From Pomphorhynchus laevis (taxonomy: Eukaryota > Acanthocephala > Palaeacanthocephala > Echinorhynchida > Pomphorhynchidae): a DNA stretch of 64,000 nt. The first letter of the stretch is position 1. Each line of letters starts with the position of its first letter. Both the position numbers and the translations under genes were made by a program. Positions 9,967 through 21,659 of the stretch are shown here, piece after piece. The notes under the pieces were generated by a model. The model had not been told where the DNA came from, searched no databases, and saw only the letters and a program-made list of their open reading frames with translations. The DNA is taken from the NCBI GenBank assembly GCA_012934845.2, contig WNNJ02002751.1, positions 62,001-126,000 on the forward strand, written 5' to 3'.

Positions 9967-11403
9967 GCGCTTATTTTTTCAGTGTCCGAAATTCAAAGAT
10001 TTATTTCAAAAGACGATTTTGACAACTCTAGGGAATTAGACTCTAGAATTGACTCTACGTAACATGAAAAGCAAAGTGGGAAATAATTCATTATTAAGGC
10101 AAATTACAATGAACAAACTAATTCATAATTTTATAATTTATAAATTTATAAATTAAATTTTTTACTAATTTATAATTTTATCTAATTTATAATTAGATAA
10201 AATTATGATTAGATTATAATTATTTAATCTTTAGATAAGAACATGTGTTCGATAACAAACCTTATGCTCAAGGATATCTACAAGTCGTTCTGTCTGTTGA
10301 ACATCAATATATGAACGTATCAAACCATGTGATAACGATGCTGGGATTTTAAGGTATTCAGAAGATCTACGGAATCTAAATGCAACTAATAACAGTTGAT
10401 GAAGGTTTTACTTGATAAATGACCAGTTAAAGATATTTAATTTTCAAATATTTTTTCAAATATTTTTTTAATTTCTCTTCCGTCTGATTAACGGAAGAAT
10501 CAAGCATTACTGTACAGATTCTTAAATCGTGTTTTGAGCAAATTGTAGTTTTTAAATAATTTTTAAAAACAAACAGATCTTAGGCGTAGATTAAATGTAT
10601 TTTTACAGCATTTTGTAATAACTGGCAACAAATGCGAATATTTAAAAGATCTATTTTATTTGCAATTCAATTAAATAAATTGTAAAAATGATTTAAATAT
10701 AAACAATATGTAGAAATTGAAATAAACCGTAATTTACATAGACAAATTTACAAATCGGCATTGAACGATGGTTTTTCAGTGTTAGTATTTTGAACTTCAT
10801 AACAGTGAAATTTAATTGATTGAAAATCATTTAACAGTAAAATTTTATCGAAATTTTAAATGAATCAAAACTTTTCTGGTTTTAAGATTAACAATTATGC
10901 GAAAAACCATTAAAAAACGGTTAAACTAATAAAGTAAAATAAGCATAAAAATGTAGCATACGCTTTTAGTAGATCTTCAGCCCAAATAAGCTCATCTGTT
11001 GTCTCGGCAAAAGCAAGTTTACTCGCTAACTTTAAAACGCAAATTGAAATTTAATACAAATTGAAATTTGACTACAAATTGAAATAAATAAACACTTTAC
11101 ACTCATTGATCATCTTAAAAATGATCAACGGTGTGGAAATGTTAAAATGATAAATATCTTAGAATCTTACACGACGAGATTTTAAATGACAGATTATATT
11201 TTTAAGTATAATAAAATAATATACAATATAATATATAATATAATTATATTTTTACATTTCTATCAAAATACTTTAATTTTTAATTTGGAGTATAAAATCT
11301 TAAAATCTTTAAACTCTTTAAATTTTTTCATTTATGTCGCAGTACTGAGTGTAAATAAGAAGATGTCATAAAGACTAACAATCATTATTTGATGTTAAAA
11401 TGA
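9967..11403. other. AT-rich spacer
   Basis: No supported gene. Short palindromic AT tracts occur near 10130-10220. The end (about 11330-11403) begins to match the F-related segment at 3.7 kb. Confidence 0.45.
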
Positions 11404-12190
11404 ATGACAACACTCGGGATGTCTGTTAATTACCTACGGTTTTTGGTTGAGTTGGAATTCGAAACACGTCAACAGATGTTGTCTATCAATATCGTCAAGA
11501 ATAAGTTGTTTAAACAAGTAGAAATTGTTCCGTATGAAATGAAAAAGGCTTTGCAATATGCATCTTTAAAGGGAGCATCTAATTAATCAACGTAAGCGCA
11601 TCTTGTATCTCAAGGGTTTCACAATTTGCCTAAGCAGTGTACATGTAAGCAACAACTAACAACTCATAACATCTCGTGTAAAAGAGGACAACTCAATTTA
11701 ATTTGACACAATGAGGTTCGTGATTTTTTATTTAAAGCTATGAGTGAGTGCTGTAGGGGTGTGTATACTGAGCAATCATTGCAGTCAGTAGATGAAAAGA
11801 TTGTTTTTGAAAATACAAAAACTACTCAACAAGATATTGTTTTGAAACGACTTTTTGAAGAAAAGCTGGAGAGAATATTTTTCGATGTCTGCATATACAA
11901 TAACTATCATCTTGTCTATCTTGAAAAATCTCCAGAGCAAGCTTTGCTCTGGAGATATCATGAATAACGAAAGTACGCAAAATACGACGAAAGCATTCGG
12001 GAAATTGAAAATCGTGAATTCTGTGGGGCTGCAGAAAGAAAATCACCGAAAGCACCAGTAAGGATGCCACTGGTGCCACAGAAACCGTGTCCAATATATG
12101 ATTAAGGACTATAGCAAGGAAAATATCAGTTAAACGAAAGTGGGAATATGAATCATCTATTACATGGCTACGTACAAAAATAAGTATCTA
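11404..12190 (+). mobile_element. Family F RT-element remnant with the C-terminal nuclease-like block
   Basis: Read in pieces on the plus strand, this segment follows the C-terminal half of the F family in order. First comes LEFETRQQM, then IVPYEMKKALQYASLKGASN, a Cys-rich LPKQCTCKQQLTTHNISC, HNEVRDFLFKAM, then ERIFFDVCIYNNYHLVYLEK, KYDESIREIENREFC, and finally KRKWEYESSITWLRTKIS. The HNExRD and DVCIxN motifs resemble a PD-(D/E)XK-type active site, by analogy and untested. It is old and broken in several places. Confidence 0.7.
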
Positions 12191-12738
12191 GTCAGTCTGA
12201 GAAATTATCGAACAAGTAGCCGAAATATTGAACAGTACACTTGTTATAAAACAGTACACTTGATTGTTATTTTGAAAAGATTATTTAGTGTTCTAATTAA
12301 GGCCCATTTGAGGGAATCTATTTCAATGTAATAAATATAAAATTTTATATTAAAAACTTTATTAAAAAAATAATTTATTAAATTGAATATAATTCTATTT
12401 TTACTTTAAAATACTTACTATATCCATTTTAGTCGCAGTAACTTTACGATTTGAATTAAAGTCTTTATTAAGCGATTCCATGAACGGATCTATAAAAATA
12501 ATAACAATGAAAATTCAACTACTTCAATTTTTGCGTAATACTACTTCAATTTTTCTACGTCAATTTTATCTGATTTATAATATGTAAAGTAAGAATACAA
12601 AGAATATCATGACTCGTGTATGTACCGACTGGCAGTCCTCCTCTGCATCCAGTAATGAGAAGGGTCTGGCACTGATGAGTCATTGTGATGACGAAATTGA
12701 AGTTAGTACTGTTATCATTGTTCTTCCGCATCCGTTTT
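12191..12738. other. AT-rich spacer
   Basis: No supported gene. A segment near 12610-12690 containing CCTCTGCATCCAGTAATGAG and GTCATTGTGATGACGAAA recurs in diverged form near 12930-13010, so it is part of a local duplication. Confidence 0.45.
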
Positions 12739-12815
12739 AAATGTGAACGTAATTTACAAGAAATCGTCTCACTCTCTCTTGACAAAATTTATAAAAGAAG
12801 TTAGCAAATATAAAT
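12739..12815. repeat. Dispersed ~75-bp repeat, copy 1
   Basis: The stretch starting ATGTGAACGTAATTTACAAG and ending AGTTAGCAAATATAAAT is repeated, apparently identically, at 14562-14637. The two copies are 1.8 kb apart in the same orientation, with unrelated flanks. Confidence 0.85.
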
Positions 12816-13049
12816 GACATATGTACTTGCATTTGCAAGTGCTTTTGATAATGATCATATTTGGCGAAGCAGTAGTGATGTTTTAGCACTCCATGAGATT
12901 ACTAGAATTGTTATAGTACCTCTTACACATGACTCGTGTTTACTCCCGTCTGCCAATCATCCTCTGCATCTAGTAGTTAGATCTAGGATTCGTGTCATTG
13001 TGATGACGAAACGGTACTTGTTACTGTTAACAAGTATTTAACAATTATT

Positions 13050-13220
13050 AATTGTTAAACAATAAATAATTGTATAATTATTAAATTTTGTTATTTTATT
13101 GTATAATTATTAAATTTTGTTATTTTATTATTTAATTATTAAATTTTGATTTAGCATTTATATGTTTTGTTTATTTTACAATTATATAACGCTACGTAGA
13201 CTCAGTTAGCTGATTTAATA
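13050..13220 (+). repeat. R1 repeat, partial copy
   Basis: Contains an AT-rich body with a local duplication (TTGTTATTTTAT-type units at 13080-13140), then TTGATTTAGCAT, TATGTTTTGTTTATTTTA and the end motif CGTAGACTCAGTTAGCTGATT. It has no hairpin part. Confidence 0.65.
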
Positions 13221-13429
13221 TCCACATTGCAAAAACCAAGTACCTGCGTCAATATAAATCTCACACTCTGGACGTCCACGTTAAGACGTATTTGCGCGTT
13301 CTCAAATTAAAATTCTCTTACATTGGATAGGATATCATATCTACATCGATCAGCGGTGTGTTTCCTATTATTACCTATTTGCAATTCGAGACCACACGTG
13401 ACACTGCGGATGGTGTGACGTTTATTTTA

Positions 13430-14200
13430 ATGACGTTTATTTTAAATTTCAATTTTTTTATTTTAACTTGATTAAAATTATAGAAAATCGAAAAACAATT
13501 ATTAATTTTATTATTTAATTATTAAATTTTGATTTAGCATTATTATGTTTTGTTTGTTTTATAATTATATTAAATAAGTAGACTCAGTTAGCTGATTTGT
13601 TTTATTTAAGGAGAGTGAGACTATTTCGCGTACATTTATTGTAAAACATGCAAGCCAGACGCGAAAGAATGACGAATGCCGTTTCGTCATGCTATGTTGG
13701 GTAGAGGAGTTAGGGTTCGAAACCTTAAAGCATAGCAGTTTCTTCTGATGATCTCTAATTCTTATTCTGATTCAACGTCTGTTATTTGTTAGTCAATTCA
13801 TAAAAATGACGTTTATTTTAAATTTCATTTTTTAACTTGATATAAATTATAGAAAATCTAAAAACAATTATTAATTTTATTATTTAATTATTAAATTTTG
13901 ATTTAGCATTATTATGTTTTGTTTGTTTTATAATTATATTAAATACGTAGACTCAGTTAGCTGATTTGTTTTATTTAAGGAGAGTGAGACTATTTCGCGT
14001 ACATTTATTGTAAAACATGCAAGCCAGATGCGAAAGAATGACGAATGCCGTTTCGTCATGCTATGTTGGGTAGAGGAGTTAGGGTTCGAAACCTTATAGC
14101 ATAGCAGTTTCTTCTGATGATCTCTAATTCTTATTCTGATTCAACGTCTGTTATTTGTTAGTCAATTCATAAAAATGACGTTTATTTTAAATTTCAATTT
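13430..14200 (+). repeat. R1 repeat, two tandem units of about 369 bp
   Basis: Two nearly identical units are offset by 369 bases: for example GAGAGTGAGA is at 13611 and 13980. Each runs from ATGACGTTTATTTTAAATTTC through the AT-rich body and GTAGACTCAGTTAGCTGATT. Each then has TTTCGCGTACATTTATTG, AAGCCAGACGCGAAAGAATG and a hairpin TGCTATG...CATAGCA (13690-13737 and 14059-14106) whose loop holds GGTTCGAAACC, a perfect match to the tRNA B-box. No convincing A-box is seen. It may be a tRNA-related SINE or a satellite-like element; it is not a functional tRNA gene. Confidence 0.85.
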
Positions 14201-14561
14201 TCATTATAATGTACGTAAAGGGACCAATTCTAGTGCTGTCGCTCAGCATTTTATTTGTTTAAATCATTCCGTTGATTTTGAAAATGCATATATTTTATGA
14301 TTTGAAAGTAACTTGTTATCTCGCATTATTCAAGAAGCGTATTTTATTAAAAAAGAACCTAATTTAATGCTTAATAGTAAATCCGATTACAACCTTAAAT
14401 TAAATTATAATTAATTATTCCAATATTACATTATTTTAATTTTTTCAATCCGTTTGTTTTCTTTTTTATTATTATTTTGTCTTGGTTTAGATAAAATTAT
14501 AATTTATTACTCTACTTTTACATTATTATAAAATTCGTATTTTTTGTGTCGCTTATTTTAT

Positions 14562-14637
14562 ATGTGAACGTAATTTACAAGAAATCGTCTCACTCTCTCT
14601 TGACAAAATTTATAAAAGAAGTTAGCAAATATAAATA
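14562..14637. repeat. Dispersed ~75-bp repeat, copy 2
   Basis: Same sequence as 12739-12815, followed here by TAATTAAAATCAACTG instead of TGACATATGTACTTG. The sharp loss of match marks its right boundary. Confidence 0.85.
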
Positions 14638-14719
14638 ATTAAAATCAACTGAAACAATGCATCCATGTTGTTTGAACGTGTTTGCTTAGTTGAATGCATA
14701 CTTTGATAGTTTGCTTAGT

Positions 14720-14882
14720 TGATTTTGAATTTCATTTTTTTATTTTAACTTGATTTAAATTGTAGAAAATCTAAAAACAATTATTAATTTTATTATTTAA
14801 TTATTAAATTTTGATTTAGCATTATTATGTTTTGTTTATTTTATGATTATATTTAATACGTAGACTCAGTTAGCTGATTTGA
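14720..14882 (+). repeat. R1 repeat, partial copy
   Basis: Matches the AT-rich body and the CGTAGACTCAGTTAGCTGATT end of R1 (TTGAATTTCATTTTTTTATT, TTGATTTAGCATTATTATG). It lacks the hairpin part. Confidence 0.65.
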
Positions 14883-15539
14883 TTAAATTATATTATTACT
14901 TCACACTATTATGTTAATTAACATATTATATTATGTAATATATTATATTATTGTATTATTGTAACATATTATATACGATAAATACAATATTACATTATAC
15001 AAGTCGGGCATTAAAACCGCAGAAGACGATTCAAGTGTAGGCACAACTATATTAAAAATAATGAAGCAATAACTTATAGGATTATAAGATAATAAATACG
15101 ATAAAAATGTTATAGGATCAATAACTTATAGGATTATAAGTGTATATAATATATGTCATACATATAATTCGAACAGAAAATACAGTAAATATAGATAGGC
15201 AGTTTCGATTAACATTCAAATCATTATAAAAATTGAAACTAAGATAAACTTTTTAAATAGATCATACATCAAAAGCTACAGACAGCTTCATAAAAATATA
15301 ACATTTTTAAATTTGCTTTTAATAATAAGTATTGCAAAAGCAAATCAGAACTTCGCCATGGCCAGTACCAAGCCCGTCCTGAGATTAGAGGAGTGTTGGC
15401 GATATACTTTGTGGCAAGTCAGCAGTTAAACAAAATCGACACATCAACATTATAAATTCTGTCTCAAAGAACTTTGCGAATAGAGAATAGATGGTAAGAC
15501 CACGCTCACCGCGCAAACGACCACAAACCACTAATTAAG
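14883..15539. other. AT-rich spacer
   Basis: Contains runs of ATTATATTA-type simple sequence around 14885-15000 and a duplicated ATAACTTATAGGATTATAAG near 15068-15140. No gene is recognised. Confidence 0.45.
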
Positions 15540-15690
15540 CCCATCGCCCTGACAGTGGAAAAATGTCCGATACGAAGACCAAAGCTGCGATAAATGAACC
15601 TTATACGTCATGTGCTGATGAGTATCAGTTTGCCAGCTAAAGAGGCCCTCGATAGAACCCTAATGGAGGCAATTTTTAAAAGCAGCGGAC
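15540..15690 (+). mobile_element. Small remnant of a LINE RT C-terminus
   Basis: One frame reads CPIRRPKLR, then MNLIRHVLMSISLPAKEAL, resembling the R(L)RW-GHVLRM-LPKAL block that closes the RT of RTE/CR1-type elements. It is isolated and badly decayed; the family cannot be assigned. Confidence 0.4.
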
Positions 15691-15919
15691 AAAGTTCATA
15701 CAGTAAAAAAACTATAAAAATGGCCATTATGTTAAAAATTACAATATTTAATATATAATATATTATAATATATATTAGTATATTACAATATTAATTTATA
15801 ATATATTGAGAAATTAAATCAAACAAAATCATTACATTAAAACGAAGACTTGGGAACCCGTGATCGTCTAATCAGTAGGAGAGTGTGATCGTCTTTGCAC
15901 CTCTATGAGATTATTCTTT

Positions 15920-16330
15920 ATAGTTCTAGCAATATTTTGTAGAGGGAGTTTTAAACTCCAATTATATTTATTTCCTTCCATCGTGTTGCTTGTATTGATG
16001 AATAAGGACTATATTACTAGTCTACGATGTAAATCTTTTTCCTTATGTAAGGTGATAGTCCTGTTAAATTGAATTATATAATCGGTATTTATGATATGGT
16101 TGAAAACAGCGAAATACGTGTCGTGTTGTTTCAAAGAGTATTGGTGTTGATATAATCTTTTCACTAATACCTGTTTTGTTCGGGATAGCGTATACCGCAC
16201 TATTACATTCTTTTAGATGTTTCGTTTAAGAATTCCACAATATTACAATTTGCGCACGGGATAGGGTATACCACATTTTTTAGATGTTTCCGTTTAAGAA
16301 TTCTACAATTTCTTACGCTTATCAATTTCA
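15920..16330 (-). mobile_element. Penelope-like element, GIY-YIG endonuclease fragment
   Basis: Minus-strand pieces read KNVVYPIPCANC, then ETSKRM, RTKQVLVKRLYQHQYSLKQ, FAVFNHIINTDYIIQF, TLHKEKDLHRRLVIE and YKQHDGRK. This is the order of the PLE GIY-YIG nuclease: Cys pair, Q/ETxR helix, HxxxxxH-like histidines, KEK...R..IE. A 16190-16325 segment is duplicated (about 70 bases). It is a fossil with several breaks. Confidence 0.7.
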
Positions 16331-16949
16331 TATTGAAAAAGGCTGCACGAACAGCTGAAATATTTAAATAAAATTCAAGAGTTTTAATTCTCGGAGATGC
16401 TTCGCTAAAAACAATATAATTAATTATATAATAAATTACAATATTTATGTAGGATTTTTGGTTAATATCAGAATAATTGGTATACAACATAAAACCGTAG
16501 TTTCTAATATCCCAAATTTTAGAATATTTATATCATATTAGATAAATAAAAATTTATTGGTAGCGTTTGATATCACTAAATATAGAATGCGTATAGAGTA
16601 AATTGAATAATAAATTTTACCAATTATTAATTTATGTAATAATAAAATAAAATACATTAATAAAAGTAGAATTTGGTGAAATCTTCGTAAATCATTAAAT
16701 ATTAAACAACATTTCATTATTTTTCATAAAGATGGATACATATAATTTCTCTTTATAGAAATTATAAAGATAAGTACGTCAATTATTTGTATTAAATAAT
16801 TATAAAAATTTTAATAATTTATAAATATATTTTATATTTAAATATTGGTATTATTTATTAATCATTTAGATAAAGCTTGTTATCCGATTTTGTCATCTTT
16901 ACATTTTGGTACATTTTACACATTTTAGTCCATAAGGTTTATTAAATCA
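16331..16949. other. AT-rich spacer
   Basis: No supported gene or named repeat. Confidence 0.45.
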
Positions 16950-17220
16950 TCACTTTAACTTTATGGAAAAACACAAAAAAAATAAAGAATTACTTAATTT
17001 GAATTGCATTACATCGTCTGTAAGAAGTTGATCCCATTTTTCGTAGCTGTAGTAACTCTCAGGAAGGAAATGTGCGAAACGTCCTAAGATATTAGAAATA
17101 ATTTGATTAGCCGGCAAACAGAAGATAGTTGTTAGTTTCAATAAGATATGAAATGAATAATAGTTGATGATAGCAAAACCCAAAAGATTGAGTTTACTCA
17201 AATCTTTAAATGTGATTCAT
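16950..17220 (-). CDS. Possible terminal exon(s) of an unrecognised host gene
   Basis: After an acceptor-like TTTAAAG on the minus strand, an open frame reads SKLNLLGFAIINYYSFHILL, then LPANQIISNILGRFAHFLPE, then SYYSYEKWDQLLTDDVMQ. Near the end, GTAATTC...CATAAAG could be a 43-nt intron leading to a short last exon ending KVMI. Mixed charged and aromatic residues in the second half look coding. I do not recognise the family, and no upstream exon was found with confidence. Confidence 0.3.
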
Positions 17221-17269
17221 TTAAGCATTAATAAAGAGAAATAATATTTATTATTATATAGAACATTCG

Positions 17270-17395
17270 AATATTCAATTCGAAAAGAAAAAATTTTCCT
17301 CTTGAATGATTTATTCGAAAAGAAAATATGTTCCTTTCGAATGTTCGATTCGAAAAGAAACTTTTTCGAATGTTCTATTCGAGAGTTTCAAAGCT
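17270..17395. repeat. Cluster of TTCGAA/ATTCGAAAAGAAA motifs
   Basis: TTCGAA-type hexamers recur at least six times in 125 bases, several inside ATTCGAAAAGAAA. They make overlapping short inverted and direct repeats. No gene is linked to it. Confidence 0.6.
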
Positions 17396-19949
17396 GAAAT
17401 GAATTAACTTATTCCTTAAATGTCTAAATGTTTTCTAATTTATTTTTCAGAATAATAATTTGAATAAAATTTGTTTGTCATACATTTATGCAATTGAAAT
17501 AAAGTAGAAACATCCAAAAACGTGTTTGAATAAGAGTAAAAACGATTAGCTCGAATGGTACAAGAAGCATATTTAAGCGCAATGAGCTGAATATAAACCG
17601 TTCACTGAACTACTGAACAACTGATAAACATTATTAGATCAGTCAGGAACAATACGACAATTGCATAATAAAAAATATGTTGTTTTTCTGCAAAGCAATC
17701 CTAGAAACACACACAATACAAAGCACCCTGTGATATCAGCAAATCACAAAATCAAAATCATGATTTGACCATGTCAGTTGTTTTATCACTATATATTATA
17801 TCACCGACTGAACATCTTTAGCTAATACTATTTACCAGATGGTTTCTGAATTACTTAAAAATAATTTAAAAATAATTAAATAAATTTTTTAAATTTGTTA
17901 AATTTCCAAGTGGATAATTACATTTAATTTAATGAAAAATAAAGAACATTTGAGAATTAGATTTATGTTTATAAATAATAGAGAAATCGGAATATCTAAG
18001 ATATATACTTACTGCAAATGATTTTTGCGTCGTTTGTAAATGGCCGTATTAAGAATGATTTAATAAATTTCATCGTCTCAAGCAATACGCTACTGCGTTC
18101 TATAAAAAGTACATCAGCGATATATTCAGCAAAAAATCTTCAAAACAGAGATTAAACACGTGAATTTGAGTAAATTTTGATTAACAAAATTTGATTAAAC
18201 TTTGATTAACTAATTTTGATTAAACTTTTGGCCGAGCTAATTTCAATTGGAGATGATAAGTAGATATTTTATATTAGAAAGATGGCCAATGTCGGCAACA
18301 TATGATATGATTTGCTTTAATACGAATGTGCTAAATTCGTGTTGATTTGCTTTAATCAAATGTGGTAAATTCACATGATAGAGACGGGGTTTTTTCATGA
18401 TATACCGATACCTACACTTTTGATGTTTAGAAGAGTAGCGGTTGGTTGTCGGAAGAATCAGTATCACAATGAAAGGTTAAGATGGCGTAATATATACATT
18501 TTATTTAAAGGCAATAAATTTATTTTGCCATACTTGAAAGTATGGAACATTCTATTAAATCAGTAGCCCGAATAGCCTTGGTAGAAATCCCTGGCTACCG
18601 AGATCAGACAATATAATTAATCTGATCAATATAATTAATCACTTGATGATTAAATAAATAGGAATTTCAAAAATTGTAGGAAATACCTGCAATCTACAAT
18701 ACATGCAATATAACTGCGATCAATATAGCGTGGCAAATGCGTGCCAGCTGCATTCTCACAAGTCTACATACAAACAAAAAATGAGATAAATTGTTTAAAT
18801 GGGATCGGATGACGAATAAGATCAAGATCATGTTTAGATCAAGACAGGCATCCTAGTAGTTATAAAGGATAGTAGAAAACTTTTTATTTACAAAGTTTGA
18901 GTGGCATGTATAATAAAATAAAGAAAATTAGCATTGGTAACAAAATATAAAGTTTGCGACAACAAACTTGAATACGAAACAGAATTTATTGATCGAGAGG
19001 TAGTGAACGCGCCGTTATCAAGTAGCAGCTATAAAGTATATAAAACCTATATATGAAGTAATTGATGTATCCCCTATCACCCAGTATATTTGCAATTTTG
19101 TTAGAATCGTTTGTGCCGTACTGCCTATTGCTCTTGATATATTTCGAATTATTCGTCATATTTTCGTGATAACGAATCGCTTGATGAATAAGATGGAGCG
19201 AGATAACTAAAAACATAAATGTCAAACAATTATCGATCTGTAAAATAAACTAACTAGCCGTTACAAACAGCATCTACTATTTTATTTCGATCAAGTGTCG
19301 TCGTAAAATTATTGAAAACGATTCCATTGGGTAAAGACTGTAAACAAGGTTCAATTGAAGTTGAACAACATACTAATGTGAGATTTTGTAGTAATACATG
19401 GTCCAACATGATTGTGAGATAATGAACTTTTGCGGTAAATGTTTATACCTCATCTCATCTATCGTCATTTGCTTTGATTTCTTTCTTTTAAGGTCCTCAA
19501 AAAGGCTATTAAAATGTTTGATGGTTGAACTGGTTTCATTTAAATTTTTAAAAATTAAAATTTCATTTTAATTTGTGTGATAATTATTTAGATCCTTTAA
19601 ACTTAAACCGTCGTAGCGTAATTGGATTGTTATCCAATTGTTATCAGATAGGAATGAACATATCAAAAAATATAATGTAAGACGTTCGTAGCGTATGATA
19701 CTACGCCTACAATTCAGTTGAATAAAAATCTATTTGAATTGCAGAACTTTAGTCAAAGCTACATAACCGACAAGGATCTTCACTTATTACTAAATTTAAG
19801 TTTCTTACTTATTATATTCAGTTGTCAATTTTGCCATGAACAAACCGGCAATATAATGTTTGATGTCCTATGACTGAATCAATAATTTCAGTTCCGTTGC
19901 ATGCAATCTTAAGTTTAATTCCACAGGGTTTTCTCTGCTTCTATAATTT
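17396..19949. other. Long AT-rich spacer
   Basis: No supported gene, RNA gene or named element was found. Weak local duplications occur at 18160-18230 (TTTGATTAA units) and 18295-18365 (TTTGCTTTAAT-containing). Confidence 0.45.
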
Positions 19950-20460
19950 GATTTTGATGAACTAAAAGCTGACATTTCGTTCATTCAAAAAAATCATATA
20001 GAGGACCAACCTTGACAATAACATTCAAACTCCCAACAAATAAGATCGACTACCAACACAAGTTGTACCATCTGCAAATCAGCAATGAGTAACGTTCGGT
20101 GCTACAACTCTCAACTCCATCATTGGCGGGAATGATAATGCCGCAAAGGCGATCATTTCTAAATGATTACCTTGCGTGAAACCCTCTTTAGAAACCATAA
20201 AGTCATTATATACCGAATGAGTTGCTCAATTACCACACACATTATACAGAATTGTTGCTAAAGAAGGACGCAGATTATACATATTTGCTAGAGCCAATTT
20301 ACAGTTCATACAAATAAATGGATTTCGAGCATATAATGGCGATAAACACATTTTACTGTTTTTATGCAAAGCTCTTTAATCGAATGCACAGTAACCTCAA
20401 CTCCACAACTTTAACAAGTGCAAATCCGACATAATTTGTAAGTTTTTACATTTTGATAAT
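19950..20460 (-). mobile_element. Family F RT palm fragment (minus)
   Basis: Minus-strand frames give MVSKEGFTQGNHLEMIAF, then FPPMMELRVVAPNVTH, then FADGTTCVGS and VKVGPLYGYF. They follow the order of the F-type RT as I recall it: EGxTQGDPLAMAMYA, then WFADDA, then LGPKYGYF. It is decayed, with changes in the catalytic region. It lies divergently from the plus-strand F fragment 0.5 kb to the right. Confidence 0.55.
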
Positions 20461-20606
20461 AATTGTCCAATTATTCTACAAAATACATCACCAATGCCTA
20501 TCCGAAACTATTCAATACATTTTTAGAACACTCCTTTGATTGTGAGGATCTTCAAGCAATTTTATAGCTAAGTTTGTCTTGTGATGTGCCATTAGCTGAA
20601 TGAATT

Positions 20607-20949
20607 TTAGTACCCAACTATTCGGGTGTCTAGATATAGTAATTGTAGCATTTTATTCCAAATTTGACTTGGATTGTTATATTCCATTTTGACAGAATTC
20701 AGTAAGACAATCGATACAACTTTTGTTTTCCTTGTCCACTTGCATACAATATTTTCAATACTAAGGAGTATGCATCGACAATAGAGTAGATGCTCCGAGA
20801 CTTTGCGCCGACATTTTGGAACGGGTTTCGTCATCCAACGTATACACAGTCAAACAGATTTCATGATGATTGAGCGTACAGTCAGCTTACCTTGTCTTCT
20901 ATCATTCAAAACATTTTATATAGGCAATATGCAGAAAGCTGAACTGCGC
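20607..20949. other. Spacer between two F fragments
   Basis: A 75-codon minus-strand frame (20607-20834) has no recognisable motif. It may be an older N-terminal part of the minus F copy or noise. Confidence 0.35.
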
Positions 20950-21480
20950 TCATGTGCTTTCAACAGTTATGCCTAGGTTCTAATCCTGCTAGTAAATTAT
21001 TTGCTTGTGGGATTGGCTTGACACTCCATATTATAAGTATATGCAGGTGCGAATTTAATTCCACCGCATGGTTAATAAACCATGCAGTTGAATTAGCAGT
21101 AAAAAAAACTATGAGTCGTCTCTGTGCGAAGTGTGTTTGTCAAAAACTAAACAAGGAATTATTCAGACCTCTTCATCCTCGTCAAGTCGGTGTGGCTACT
21201 CCTAATGGCGTTGAATGTATTGTCCACCATATTAATCTCGTACACCAATAACAATCGTCTAATTTTGATTGAAGGGTTAAAAATCGATTTAAAAGACGCT
21301 TTCGACTGTTTAAGACGAGATGCTAAGTTTTCGGTTAGTCGATAGTCTATTCTCTGAATGTTCTGCTTGAATCAGATGGTGTTATGAACGGTCCTCCTAT
21401 TTAAGCGTAACCGGACAGGATCCTTTGCGATTCGTGTACGTCGTTCAACAGGGTATATACTTAAACCGTTTTATTTTTTC
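20950..21480 (+). mobile_element. Family F RT N-terminal/finger fragment (plus)
   Basis: Reads FRPLHPRQVGVATPNGVECI then VHHINLVHQ, matching the LRPxQxGVGxPxGxEA-hA motif upstream of the RT palm in this family. It continues in another frame with KIDLKDAFDCLRRDAKFSV, the catalytic-Asp motif A. A degraded version of the QG...P block follows near 21430-21465. It is a broken fossil. Confidence 0.65.
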
Positions 21481-21659
21481 TAACGATTTAAAGTATCATT
21501 CAATAATTGGATGTAATTTAGTGCATTGATTTTAATTGTTTGTTTTTAGACGACGTGATAATCGGGGTTTAATGGTTTTAAAGTTGATTTACATATCTAC
21601 GTTTTCACAATTTGTTTGCAAATTCAAATTATCAAATTTTAATTAACAATTTTAATTTC

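Noticed and set aside
13690-14106. tRNA genes at the GGTTCGAAACC boxes
   Set aside because: The B-box is perfect, but there is no A-box, no cloverleaf and no anticodon arm; the sequence is part of a tandem/dispersed repeat.
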